Assembly: GCA_947498645.1 (NCBI GenBank) | Contig: CANMKS010000001.1 | Span: 2,084,032-2,148,031 of the forward strand | Origin: an uncultured Paracoccaceae bacterium | GTDB taxonomy: Bacteria > Pseudomonadota > Alphaproteobacteria > Rhodobacterales > Rhodobacteraceae | Direction: 5' to 3' | Length of the DNA: 64,000 nucleotides | Shown here: piece by piece, positions 8,672 through 16,874 of the stretch | Layout: the number at the start of each line of letters is the position of its first letter | Numbering within the stretch: the stretch's first letter is position 1 | Program-made: the position numbers and the translations under genes | Notes under the pieces: generated by a model | What the model was told of the DNA's origin: nothing | The model's database searches: none | The model's input: the letters and a program-made list of their open reading frames with translations, nothing else

Positions 8672-9615
8672 GCGGCGATTGCACGTTGCGTGTCAAAGAA
8701 CGTGACAGTCTCGTCAAAGATCGCGTCGCGCATCTTGGGGGCGTCCATCAGCATTTCATGCTTGCCGCCATCAATCACCCGCAACGTACCGCCCGGCCAG
8801 CCACCCATCCGTTCCTGAATGCGCAGGGGATCCACAATCGCTTCTTCCGTGCCAAGGTAAGTCAGGCAAGGGACATTGGGCGAAGGATCAAGGGCCAGCT
8901 TGTGCATTTCGCGCAGTGATGTGTTCAGCCAACGCAAAGAAGGACCGCCAAGGCCCAACTCGGGGTGTTGGGCAAGTTGATTGCGCAACGCCTCAAAAAC
9001 CTCAGGGTCATTTGTCAGCGTGTTCTCTTCGAAAGAGATGCGGTTGACATAGCTTTCCTCAAACTGACCCGGTGCCAATGCCTGATCAAAGCCCAGTGGT
9101 GTGCTCATCGCGGACAGGCCCCATGCCAGAGGGCGCAGGGGTGCGGCCATCTGGACGCCCCACATCGGCGCAGAGAACATCGCAGCCTGCACATCCATAC
9201 CTTCCATCAAGGACCGCAACCCAATGCAGCCCCCCATGGAATGGCCTAACATGAAATAGGGGCGCGGCAGGCCAAGCGCCTTTACATGTGCAATCGTTGC
9301 ATCGACATCATGCTGGTAATCAGTGAACGCGCCAACATGCCCGACGGCACGGTTGTCCGTCATGCGGTCGGCAAGGCCTTGCCCGCGCCAGTCAATTGCA
9401 ACGCTGGCATAGCCGCGATCCCGGAAGGCCGCAGCGGATTGCCCGTATTTTTCGATAAATTCCGTGCGACCGGGAAAGATCAGCACCGTGCCTTTGGCAT
9501 TTGCCAAATCCCAATGGGCCACGCGGATACGCAGCCCATCGGATGTTGTCAGCCAATGGGCCACCCCGCCCTGCGGACCGTCTGCGATCTCTTCAAAGAG
9601 GGGTGCCGCCTCCAT
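8668..9615 (-). CDS. Alpha/beta hydrolase, lysophospholipase/monoacylglycerol-lipase type
   Basis: A 315-aa alpha/beta hydrolase of the serine aminopeptidase S33 / PldB group. The nucleophile elbow is GHSMGG with S126. It is preceded by DWRGQGLADR (about residue 75), typical of lysophospholipase L2 and monoglyceride lipases. A late histidine in DGGKHEMLMDAP would complete the triad. It probably acts on lysophospholipids or acylglycerols, though the exact substrate is unknown. No signal peptide is evident. It ends tail-to-tail with ilvA with overlapping stop codons. Confidence 0.85.
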   Translation of the reverse strand: MEAAPLFEEIADGPQGGVAHWLTTSDGLRIRVAHWDLANAKGTVLIFPGRTEFIEKYGQSAAAFRDRGYASVAIDWRGQGLADRMTDNRAVGHVGAFTDYQHDVDATIAHVKALGLPRPYFMLGHSMGGCIGLRSLMEGMDVQAAMFSAPMWGVQMAAPLRPLAWGLSAMSTPLGFDQALAPGQFEESYVNRISFEENTLTNDPEVFEALRNQLAQHPELGLGGPSLRWLNTSLREMHKLALDPSPNVPCLTYLGTEEAIVDPLRIQERMGGWPGGTLRVIDGGKHEMLMDAPKMRDAIFDETVTFFDTQRAIAA

Positions 9616-9616
9616 C

Positions 9617-9907
9617 TTAGCTGAGCACGCCTGAAAGTTTCATGGCTTGGCCCATATCGCCCTCAATTGTCAGCTTGCCGGTCATGAATGCGGTTGTCGG
9701 GTTCATTTCGCCATCCAGGATCGCTTTGAACACATCCGTCGACGCGGAGAGTGTTACATCGGCATCGTCATCGCTGGCCCGCGCGCCATCACCATCAATG
9801 ATGATGCTTCCTTCGCCTTCGATGGCGAATTTCGCGGTGCCGTCAAAGCCGGCCCCATCCATTTTTGCATTCAAGGCGGCGACGGCTTCGGTCACAACAT
9901 CACTCAT
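9617..9907 (-). CDS. SCP2 sterol-binding domain protein
   Basis: A 96-aa single-domain SCP2-like protein that is expected to bind lipids or acyl chains in a hydrophobic pocket. The family pattern is visible as AKFAIEGEGSIIIDGDGA, DVTLSASTDVFKAILDGEMNPTTAFMTGKLTIEGDMG. The start ATG 9907 is chosen over an in-frame position at 9961 because AAGGGA lies just upstream and the domain begins here. The next gene on the strand, a lipase-like hydrolase, starts 1 base after its stop, so a lipid-related operon is plausible. Confidence 0.85.
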   Translation of the reverse strand: MSDVVTEAVAALNAKMDGAGFDGTAKFAIEGEGSIIIDGDGARASDDDADVTLSASTDVFKAILDGEMNPTTAFMTGKLTIEGDMGQAMKLSGVLS

Positions 9908-9981
9908 TTTTTCGTCCCTTTGTCGTTGATGTGACTGCGCGGGCTCTGGTGTTGGCCGCACAGTGCGCTACACTTACTGTT

Positions 9982-10542
9982 ATGGGTATGCTGACACATC
10001 GCTTCAAATGTATCGTTACGGCACTTTTTGTCGTATGCGGGTATTCCTTACCCGCGTTTGCGCAAGAAACCGCTTTGGACGAGCTTTTTCAACAGCTGGA
10101 GAACGCTGATGAGGCGACCCATCAACGTATCGAACGGCAGATCATAACCGCTTGGGAACGCAGCGGATCGGCGGCCATGGACCTGCTTTTGCGCCGTGGC
10201 AAGGACGCATTGGATGATGGCGATCCGGTGGCAGCGGTTGAGCATTTTACGGCGCTTGTTGATCATGCGCCGGATTTCGCCGAAGGATACTATGGCCGGG
10301 CATCGTCGTACTATCTGCTGGGCAAGACCGGCCCGGCCTTGGATGATATCCGCCGCGTGCTGAGTTTGAACCCACGTCATTTTGAGGCAATGCGCGGGCT
10401 GGCGTTGATCATGGAAGAACTGGGTCGCAAGGAAGATGCGTTGGAAATTTATCGCATGATCCTTGAAATCAATCCGCAGTCAGCAGAAGTGCAGGGCAAT
10501 GCGGATCGTCTTGAATTGGAATTGGAAGGTCAGTCGCTGTAA
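9982..10542 (+). CDS. Secreted/periplasmic TPR-repeat protein
   Basis: A protein of about 186 aa with an N-terminal signal peptide (VTALFVVCGYSLPAFA followed by QE). At least three tetratricopeptide-like helix pairs follow from about residue 60: AVEHFTALVDHAPDFAEGYY, ALDDIRRVLSLNPRHFEAM and ALEIYRMILEINPQSAEV. TPR proteins mediate protein contacts; no partner is evident. ATG 9988 is an alternative start, and neither has a clear ribosome-binding site. It is divergent from the SCP2 gene and lies 30 bases ahead of the helicase. Confidence 0.75.
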   Translation: MGMLTHRFKCIVTALFVVCGYSLPAFAQETALDELFQQLENADEATHQRIERQIITAWERSGSAAMDLLLRRGKDALDDGDPVAAVEHFTALVDHAPDFAEGYYGRASSYYLLGKTGPALDDIRRVLSLNPRHFEAMRGLALIMEELGRKEDALEIYRMILEINPQSAEVQGNADRLELELEGQSL

Positions 10543-10572
10543 GGCGCCTGCCTCCGGGTATCGGGGAATGAC

Positions 10573-13317
10573 ATGGCGGTTTCCCGGGTAACGGCCGTTT
10601 TGGGCCCGACCAACACTGGCAAAACCCACTATGCGATAGAACGGATGCTGTCGCACCGGACCGGGGTGATAGGCTTGCCGCTGCGCCTTTTGGCGCGCGA
10701 GGTTTATGACCGCATTGTTGCGGTGCGTGGCCCGGGCGTTGTGGCTCTTGTCACAGGGGAAGAGCGGATCGTGCCGCCGCGCGCCGCGTTTTGGGTGTGT
10801 ACGGTTGAGGCGATGCCAGACGGCATGGGTTGCGATTTTCTGGCCGTTGATGAAATACAACTGTGCGGTGATCCTGAGCGCGGTCATGTCTTTACCGACC
10901 GTTTGCTGCACGCGCGCGGTCTGCATGAGACGCTGTTTCTGGGTGCTGAAACCATGCGCAACGCGATCGCGGCCATGGTGCCGGAGGCGCAGTTCATGCG
11001 CCGGGAACGGATGTCAGAACTTAGCTACACAGGTTCGAAAAAGATAAGCAGAATGCCTGCCAGATCGGCAATCGTCGGCTTTTCTGTTGAAAATGTATAT
11101 GCAATCGCCGAGTTGCTTCGCCGGACCAAGGGCGGTGCCGCAGTGGTGATGGGCGCGCTTTCGCCCCGGACCCGCAATGCGCAGGTCGAGATGTATCAAA
11201 ACGGCGATGTTGATTATCTGGTGGCGACCGATGCCATTGGAATGGGGTTGAATTTGGATATCAGCCACGTCGCTTTTTCCTCGCTCACCAAATTCGATGG
11301 GCGGCGGATGCGGCATTTGCAGCCCGAAGAACTGGGTCAGATCGCAGGCCGCGCGGGCAGACATATCGAGAACGGCACCTTTGGGGTAACAGGCGAGGCG
11401 CCACCTTTGGATGATGCAGTAGCCGACGCCATTTGCGAACACCGCTTTCAACCGGTCAAGAAGCTGCAATGGCGCAACAGCGATTTGCAGTTCGGGTCAG
11501 TCAAGCGGCTGATTGCGACGCTGGAGGACCGCACCGATGACGTCTGGCTGACGCGGGTGCGCGAAAGTGATGATCTGGCAGCCCTAAAGGCCTTGGCGCA
11601 GGATCCCGAGGTGATGGCGCGCGCAACAGATGGTCCTTCGGTCAAGTTGCTGTGGGATGTCTGCCGCATCCCGGACTTCCGTGGCATCAGCAAAGGTGAA
11701 CATGCGGGCCTGCTGACCCATATCTACAACGACCTGCATCAGCTTGGGCATGTCTCTGCCAACTGGTTCGCATTGCAGGTCAAACGCATTGACCGCGCGG
11801 ACGGGGACATTGATACGCTGTCAAAACGGCTGGCCTATATCCGCACGTGGACGTATGTGGCGCAGAGGAACGGGTGGCTGGATGACGAATCTCATTGGCG
11901 TGATGCAACCCGCGCGGTAGAAGATCGACTATCAGATGCGCTGCATGGCGCGTTGACGCAAAGATTTGTGGACCGGCGGACCAGCATTCTGCTTCGCCGG
12001 CTCAAACAGAAGGAGAGCCTTGTGGCCGAGGTAAACGACAAGGGTGAAGTAACCGTTGAGGGCGAATTCGTCGGACGGTTGGAAGGTTTCCGCTTTCGCA
12101 TGGACAAGGCGGGCAGCCCCGATGAGGCGAAAACGCTGCGTCAGGCGTCGGTGCAGGCGTTGGTGCCTCATTTACATCTGCTGGCCGATCGTTTCTACAA
12201 TGCGCCCGATCCAGAGATTGATTTCACCGAGCAAGGTGGCCTGATGTGGGGCGACCAAGCGGTTGGGAAATTGGTCAAGGGCGACGATCCGCTCAAGCCG
12301 GGTATCGAAGCGTTTGTTGATGACGAGGCGGGCCCGGATGTCGCTGCCAAGGTGCAGCGCCGCTTGCAGCATTTCATTGATCGCAAGGTTGTCGCAGGGT
12401 TCGAATCGCTGCTGGCGCTCAAGAATGATGAAACGCTGACAGGTGCCGCCAAAGGCTTTGCGTTCCGCATGGCCGAGGGTTTCGGCGTTCTTCCGCGTGG
12501 CGAAGTTGCCGATGAGGTCAAGGCGCTGGATCAGGATGCCCGTGGTGCGCTGCGCAAGCATGGTGTGCGCTTTGGTCAGTTCACGATCTTCATGCCGCTG
12601 CTGCTGAAACCCGCACCGACCCGTCTGCGATTGGTGCTGTGGTCCCTGGCCAAAGACCTGTCAGAGTTCCCTGAAAGCCCGCCGCCGGGACTGGTCACTG
12701 TGCCCGCCGCAAAGGATGCCGTGGCTGGTTACTACGCCATGGCGGGGTATCGCGCTGCCGGTGAACGGGCGATCCGCATTGATATGCTGGAACGTCTGGC
12801 TGATATGCTGCGCGACAAGGACAGCCGTGGCGGGTTTGAAGCGAACCCGGATATGCTGTCGATCACAGGCATGACATTGGACCAGTTCGCCGATCTGATG
12901 ACGGGCTTGGGCTACAAGGCAGAGAAGGGTGAGCGCGAAAAGGTGAAGGTGGTTGCGACCGCCGCTGTTGCCGATCACGTTGCAACCGAAACGGAAACAC
13001 CCGCCGAGGTTCCGGCAGAAACGCCTGCCGAAGTGGTGCCACCAACTGACGAAGTGCCCGCCGAAACGACGCTGGAAGCCGCCGACACCGGACCAGAGAT
13101 GGAGGTGTTCTATACCTTCACGTGGGGCGGCCGCCCCGCACGCCAACGCCCGCAGGGCGACGCGCGCCCGCGTGGCAAAGGCAAGCCGAAGGGCAAGGGC
13201 AAACCGCAGGGCGATCGCAACAAACCACAAAGCTTTTCCGCAAAGCCGAAGAAAGAAAAGCAGATTGATCCTGACAACCCATTCGCGGCTGCCTTGGCTG
13301 GCTTCAAGAAGGATTGA
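10573..13317 (+). CDS. SUV3-like superfamily 2 helicase
   Basis: A 914-aa helicase. Motif I is GPTNTGKT (about residues 14-21) and motif II is DEIQ in LAVDEIQLC. Motif VI resembles QIAGRAGR. This set matches SUV3/MgpS-like RNA helicases common in alphaproteobacteria. After the core, a low-complexity segment rich in E, P, T and A (about 795-845) leads to a basic tail rich in G, K and R (about 855-900) that probably binds RNA. The stop codon overlaps the start of the S4-domain gene, suggesting coupled translation and a shared RNA-related role. Confidence 0.85.
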   Translation: MAVSRVTAVLGPTNTGKTHYAIERMLSHRTGVIGLPLRLLAREVYDRIVAVRGPGVVALVTGEERIVPPRAAFWVCTVEAMPDGMGCDFLAVDEIQLCGDPERGHVFTDRLLHARGLHETLFLGAETMRNAIAAMVPEAQFMRRERMSELSYTGSKKISRMPARSAIVGFSVENVYAIAELLRRTKGGAAVVMGALSPRTRNAQVEMYQNGDVDYLVATDAIGMGLNLDISHVAFSSLTKFDGRRMRHLQPEELGQIAGRAGRHIENGTFGVTGEAPPLDDAVADAICEHRFQPVKKLQWRNSDLQFGSVKRLIATLEDRTDDVWLTRVRESDDLAALKALAQDPEVMARATDGPSVKLLWDVCRIPDFRGISKGEHAGLLTHIYNDLHQLGHVSANWFALQVKRIDRADGDIDTLSKRLAYIRTWTYVAQRNGWLDDESHWRDATRAVEDRLSDALHGALTQRFVDRRTSILLRRLKQKESLVAEVNDKGEVTVEGEFVGRLEGFRFRMDKAGSPDEAKTLRQASVQALVPHLHLLADRFYNAPDPEIDFTEQGGLMWGDQAVGKLVKGDDPLKPGIEAFVDDEAGPDVAAKVQRRLQHFIDRKVVAGFESLLALKNDETLTGAAKGFAFRMAEGFGVLPRGEVADEVKALDQDARGALRKHGVRFGQFTIFMPLLLKPAPTRLRLVLWSLAKDLSEFPESPPPGLVTVPAAKDAVAGYYAMAGYRAAGERAIRIDMLERLADMLRDKDSRGGFEANPDMLSITGMTLDQFADLMTGLGYKAEKGEREKVKVVATAAVADHVATETETPAEVPAETPAEVVPPTDEVPAETTLEAADTGPEMEVFYTFTWGGRPARQRPQGDARPRGKGKPKGKGKPQGDRNKPQSFSAKPKKEKQIDPDNPFAAALAGFKKD

Positions 13318-13700
13318 CCGACCCGCGCCCGACAATTCGGTTGGATAAATGGCTGTGGCATGCGCGGTTCTTCAAGTCGCGCAGCATCGCCGCGGGGGTT
13401 GTGACAGGCGGCAAGGTGCGGGTGGATCGTCAACCGGTCAGCAAACCGGCACGCGCTGTCGGACCGGGCGACGTTCTGACCTTCATTCAGGCCAGCGAAA
13501 CACGTGTCGTGCGTATCCTTGCCTGCGGCGAAAGGCGCGGCCCCGCACCCGAGGCGCAGGCACTTTACGAAGACCTGACACCCGTGGTGGAAAAACGTCC
13601 CTATAATCCCGGCGGAGACAGAAAAGGACGCCCCACGAAGAAGGATCGCCGGGACATGATGACCCATCGGGAAAATCGTGACCCATTCGACCTTGAATGA
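13314..13700 (+). CDS. S4-domain RNA-binding protein, Hsp15 (HslR) family
   Basis: A 128-aa protein with an N-terminal S4 domain (IRLDKWLWHARFFKSRSIAAGVVTGGKVRVD). Its basic C-terminus (RKGRPTKKDRRDMMTHRENRD) is typical of Hsp15 relatives. Hsp15 binds free 50S subunits carrying nascent chains in E. coli; the role here is by analogy. The start is TTG at 13314, overlapping the helicase stop (TTGA), with AAGAAGGA at 13305-13312 as ribosome-binding site. This non-ATG, overlapping start suggests dependence on helicase translation. Confidence 0.83.
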   Translation: MTDPRPTIRLDKWLWHARFFKSRSIAAGVVTGGKVRVDRQPVSKPARAVGPGDVLTFIQASETRVVRILACGERRGPAPEAQALYEDLTPVVEKRPYNPGGDRKGRPTKKDRRDMMTHRENRDPFDLE

Positions 13701-13749
13701 CCCACGCGACTATTCTAGCTAGTGCCGGTAAACTCTGCCGGATGACCCC

Positions 13750-14085
13750 ATGACATATATCGTCAACGACAACTGCATCGCCTGCAAATACACCGACTGC
13801 GTCGAAGTGTGCCCCGTGGATTGTTTTTACGAGGGTGAAAACATGCTGGTGATTCACCCTGACGAATGCATTGACTGCGGTGTTTGCGAACCTGAATGCC
13901 CGGCGGACGCCATCCGCCCGGATACAGAGCCGGACATGGAAAAATGGGTTGAGTTCAACCGCAAGTATTCCGAGATGTGGCCGGTCATCATCACCAAAAA
14001 AGATCCGCTGCCCAATGCCGAGGAAATGGACGGCAAAGAGGGCAAGATGGAGCTGTTTTCCGAAGCCGCAGGCGAGGGGGGCTGA
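13750..14085 (+). CDS. fdxA: Seven-iron ferredoxin FdxA (3Fe-4S/4Fe-4S)
   Basis: A 111-aa ferredoxin with an N-terminal cluster-binding half. The Cys pattern is [14 protein letters not shown] followed by [12 protein letters not shown]. The insertion in the first motif is typical of 7Fe ferredoxins that hold one 3Fe-4S and one 4Fe-4S cluster. The C-terminal extension ([28 protein letters not shown]) matches alphaproteobacterial FdxA. It is a low-potential electron carrier in the cytosol. It sits between the S4 protein and CarD in a conserved order. Confidence 0.93.
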   Translation: MTYIVNDNCIACKYTDCVEVCPVDCFYEGENMLVIHPDECIDCGVCEPECPADAIRPDTEPDMEKWVEFNRKYSEMWPVIITKKDPLPNAEEMDGKEGKMELFSEAAGEGG

Positions 14086-14211
14086 TTCGGGCACGCGGTG
14101 CAACATGAACCAATAAGCGTTGATTTTCACGGCGCTTTCGGCCGGTTGAGTTTTGTGGTATACTGCTACCAATGTTGCGAAAGAATTGATCCGATTTTGT
14201 AGTTGACGGAC

Positions 14212-14246
14212 CCGACGGAGGCCTTCCCGCCACCGCCGGTTTTTTT
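14212..14246 (+). terminator. Terminator-like hairpin in the carD leader
   Basis: Bases 14212-14222 pair with 14229-14239 with two mismatches (CCGACGGAGGC against GCCACCGCCGG), and seven T residues follow. It can end the fdxA transcript. It also lies only 37 bases ahead of carD, so it could act as a leader attenuator if the carD promoter is upstream of it. Confidence 0.5.
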
Positions 14247-14283
14247 GTCGTCTGTACAGTTGGATCGTCATGAAAGGACGAGC

Positions 14284-14790
14284 ATGAGCAAGAAGAAGAA
14301 CGAGTTTAGCCCCAATGAATTTGTTGTGTATCCCGCACATGGGGTGGGCAAGATTGTCTCGATCGAAACCCAGGAAGTTGCTGGTTTCGAGCTGGAGATG
14401 TTTGTCATCGCCTTCGAAAAGGACAAAATGACATTGCGGGTCCCGACCCACAAGGCCACCGACGTTGGTATGCGGGCGCTTGCTACGCCGGATGTGGTCA
14501 GCCACGCGATGAAAACACTGCGCGGCAAGGCCAAGGTGAAAAAGGCCATGTGGTCCCGCCGGGCACAGGAATACGAACAAAAGATCAACTCCGGTGACCT
14601 GATCGCGATTGCCGAGGTTGTGCGCGACCTGCACCGTCAGGACGACCAGCGCGAGCAAAGCTATTCAGAGCGTCAGCTCTATGAGGCCGCTTTGGAGCGT
14701 CTGACCCGTGAAATTGCAGCGGTTGCGGGCAATGACGAGAATGCCGCCGCCGCAGAGATCGATTCTGTCTTGGTTGGTCGCGCCGCTTAA
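14284..14790 (+). CDS. carD: CarD-family RNA polymerase-interacting regulator
   Basis: A 168-aa CarD/CdnL protein. The N-terminal RNA-polymerase interaction domain (about 1-70) carries EFVVYPAHGVGKIVSIETQEVAG and TLRVPTHKA. The helical C-terminal half binds promoter DNA. These proteins stabilise open complexes at promoters, including rRNA promoters, and are widespread in Rhodobacteraceae. ATG 14284 is set by AAAGGA at 14272-14277; an in-frame extension to 14203 overlaps the leader hairpin and is unlikely. A strong terminator follows. Confidence 0.93.
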   Translation: MSKKKNEFSPNEFVVYPAHGVGKIVSIETQEVAGFELEMFVIAFEKDKMTLRVPTHKATDVGMRALATPDVVSHAMKTLRGKAKVKKAMWSRRAQEYEQKINSGDLIAIAEVVRDLHRQDDQREQSYSERQLYEAALERLTREIAAVAGNDENAAAAEIDSVLVGRAA

Positions 14791-14810
14791 GCTTGGCAGT
14801 AAATGAAGAA

Positions 14811-14838
14811 AGCCGCGTCCCCTTGGGGCGCGGCTTTT
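14811..14838. terminator. Bidirectional terminator between carD and purD
   Basis: GCCGCG-T-CCCC (14812-14822) and GGGGCGCGGC (14825-14834) pair around a TT loop with a single bulge. TTTT follows on the plus strand, and a T-rich run follows on the minus strand. It sits between the two convergent genes. Confidence 0.8.
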
Positions 14839-14851
14839 GCGTTTCCTGGGG

Positions 14852-16114
14852 TCAGAGTGCGCGCCAACCGATGTCCGAACGGTAGAACCCATCGGGCCAG
14901 TTCACGCTTTGGGCCATGGCATAGGCTTTCTCATGTGCGTCGGCCAATGATGCGCCGCGCGCGGTGATGTTCAGAACGCGGCCCCCGTTTGCCACGACAT
15001 TGCCGTCAGCCTCGGCCGTGCCTGCATGGAACACCATGTGAAAACTGTCCTCTGGCAACCTGTCCAGCCCCTCAATCACGGTCCCCTTGGTGTAAGCACC
15101 GGGGTATCCGTTGGCTGCCATCACCACCGTCAGCGCATGATCCTCGGCCCAATTGACCTTGATCTCATGCAGGCGCTGCTCGGCGCAGGCCTGCAAGAGA
15201 TCAAGGATCTGCCCGCCAAGCCGCATCATCAGGCATTGGCACTCTGGATCGCCAAAGCGCACGTTGTATTCCACCAGACGGGGCTGGCCATTCTGGATCA
15301 TCAGCCCACAGAAAAGAACACCCTGAAACGGGGTGCCGCGCTTGGCCATTTCATCCATCGTGGGGCGTATGATCTCGTCCAGCGCCTTCTGTGTGATCGC
15401 ATCGCTCATCACCGGGGCGGGGGAATAGGCGCCCATACCGCCGGTATTGGGGCCAAGATCGCCGTCAAACGCGCGCTTGTGATCCTGCGCCGTTCCCACA
15501 GGCAGGATGGTTTTGCCATCGCAAAGCACAAAAAACGACGCCTCTTCGCCTTCCATGAACTCTTCGATCACCACTTCAGCGCCGGCATCCCCAAAACTGC
15601 CGTCAAACATATCATCAATGGCGGCAAGGGCCTCTGCCTCTGTCATGGCGACGATCACGCCTTTGCCAGCGGCCAGACCGTCCGCTTTGACGACAATTGG
15701 TGCGCCCTGATCCCGAATGTAGTCACGCGCCGCGTCTGCATCGGTGAAATGGGCGTAAGCGGCCGTCGGGGCCATGGCCGCATCGCAGATTTCCTTGGTA
15801 AAGGATTTTGAGGCTTCAAGCCGTGCCGCCGCTTCGCTTGGGCCAAAAACCAGCAGGCCAGCGGCCCGCAACCGATCAGCAACGCCCGCCGCCAAAGGTG
15901 CTTCTGGACCGATGACCACAAAGGAAACGGCGTTCTCTTCTGCAAAAGTCGCGACCGCGCCACCATCAAGAATGTTGATATCCGCACAATCGGCGATGGC
16001 GGCAATCCCGGCGTTGCCGGGGGCGACGATCAGCCGGTCACACTTTGGGTTTTGCTTGATCGCCCAAGCAAGGCTGTGCTCGCGTCCGCCACTGCCCAAA
16101 ATCAAAATGTTCAT
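14852..16114 (-). CDS. purD: Phosphoribosylamine-glycine ligase (GAR synthetase)
   Basis: A 420-aa ATP-grasp enzyme for the second step of purine synthesis (phosphoribosylamine + glycine + ATP). The N-terminal domain begins MNILILGSGGREHSLAWAI, the PurD hallmark. PIVVKADGLAAGKGVIVA is the ATP-grasp loop, and VVIEEFMEGEEASFF and RFGDPECQ are further conserved blocks. Length matches the family (about 425 aa). ATG 16114 is preferred to an upstream in-frame TTG at 16126 because the domain starts at this methionine. It is convergent with carD across the shared terminator. Confidence 0.96.
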   Translation of the reverse strand: MNILILGSGGREHSLAWAIKQNPKCDRLIVAPGNAGIAAIADCADINILDGGAVATFAEENAVSFVVIGPEAPLAAGVADRLRAAGLLVFGPSEAAARLEASKSFTKEICDAAMAPTAAYAHFTDADAARDYIRDQGAPIVVKADGLAAGKGVIVAMTEAEALAAIDDMFDGSFGDAGAEVVIEEFMEGEEASFFVLCDGKTILPVGTAQDHKRAFDGDLGPNTGGMGAYSPAPVMSDAITQKALDEIIRPTMDEMAKRGTPFQGVLFCGLMIQNGQPRLVEYNVRFGDPECQCLMMRLGGQILDLLQACAEQRLHEIKVNWAEDHALTVVMAANGYPGAYTKGTVIEGLDRLPEDSFHMVFHAGTAEADGNVVANGGRVLNITARGASLADAHEKAYAMAQSVNWPDGFYRSDIGWRAL

Positions 16115-16273
16115 TGCGGCCCCCAAAGACGAAAATGCGTTGCTGCGGTTCTAGGGCGGTGCCGTGGGGACCACAAGTGTCACACCTTCATAGTTTGTGA
16201 AACAAGGTGCTTGGCGGGCGGGCCATCGGCACGTAAGCTTTGCCATGGGGGCGCTGCTGCGCAGGTGTTAACG

Positions 16274-16867
16274 ATGAAAAGGACGAAAACCGACCGCCGG
16301 TTATGGCATCGGCTGGAAGGCTACAGTTTTCACGAGCGGCCACTGACACGCTCATTGGTTGACCGACTGGAAGAGGAAACCGGGCATTCAACGGATGTCT
16401 GCTATATTCTGGTCGAGGAATACCGCCGTTACATGTATCTGGTCGGAAGCACCGGCGAGACCCTTGCGCCATCTCCTATCGTTGATGTTGTCTGGCGGCT
16501 GCATGTGCAGGATGAAAAGGCTTATTTTGAGGATTTCTGCCCGCGTGTCATCGGGCGCACCATCCACTACACCCCGCATGATACCGAAACCGAGCATTTT
16601 CTGGATGATCCGGCCTATCTCAAGACGCTGGACTACTATGCGCAGGAATTTGGTCGCGCCCAGGTGCAGTTCTGGCCGGACCCGGATGATCCATCCGTCG
16701 GCATGTCCAGTTTTCTGCTTTGGCTGATTGGTCTGACCGCAGTAGGCTTGGCCGTTTTGGCCAGCTCAACTCTGTTTGCCATCTTTGGCGCATTGGTTAT
16801 TCTGACCCAAGTGTTTATGCGGTGGAAATTCGCATCGCTGCCACTGCGCAGATTGGACACCTCCTGA
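16274..16867 (+). CDS. Membrane-anchored GRDP-like (DUF1399-type) protein
   Basis: A 197-aa protein. Residues about 15-130 contain EEYRRYMYLV, PSPIVDVVWRLHVQDEKAYFEDFCPRVIG and IHYTPHDTE, which resemble the glycine-rich-domain-protein-like family. Its signature is a D-x-x-W-x-x-H block followed by Y-x-x-F/C and H-x-P. Two hydrophobic segments near the C-terminus (FLLWLIGLTAVGLAVLASS and LFAIFGALVILTQVFM) look membrane-embedded. Function is unknown. ATG 16274 is chosen as the first start after the purD promoter region; the upstream open frame overlaps purD and is dismissed. Confidence 0.6.
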   Translation: MKRTKTDRRLWHRLEGYSFHERPLTRSLVDRLEEETGHSTDVCYILVEEYRRYMYLVGSTGETLAPSPIVDVVWRLHVQDEKAYFEDFCPRVIGRTIHYTPHDTETEHFLDDPAYLKTLDYYAQEFGRAQVQFWPDPDDPSVGMSSFLLWLIGLTAVGLAVLASSTLFAIFGALVILTQVFMRWKFASLPLRRLDTS

Positions 16868-16874
16868 GGGTAAT

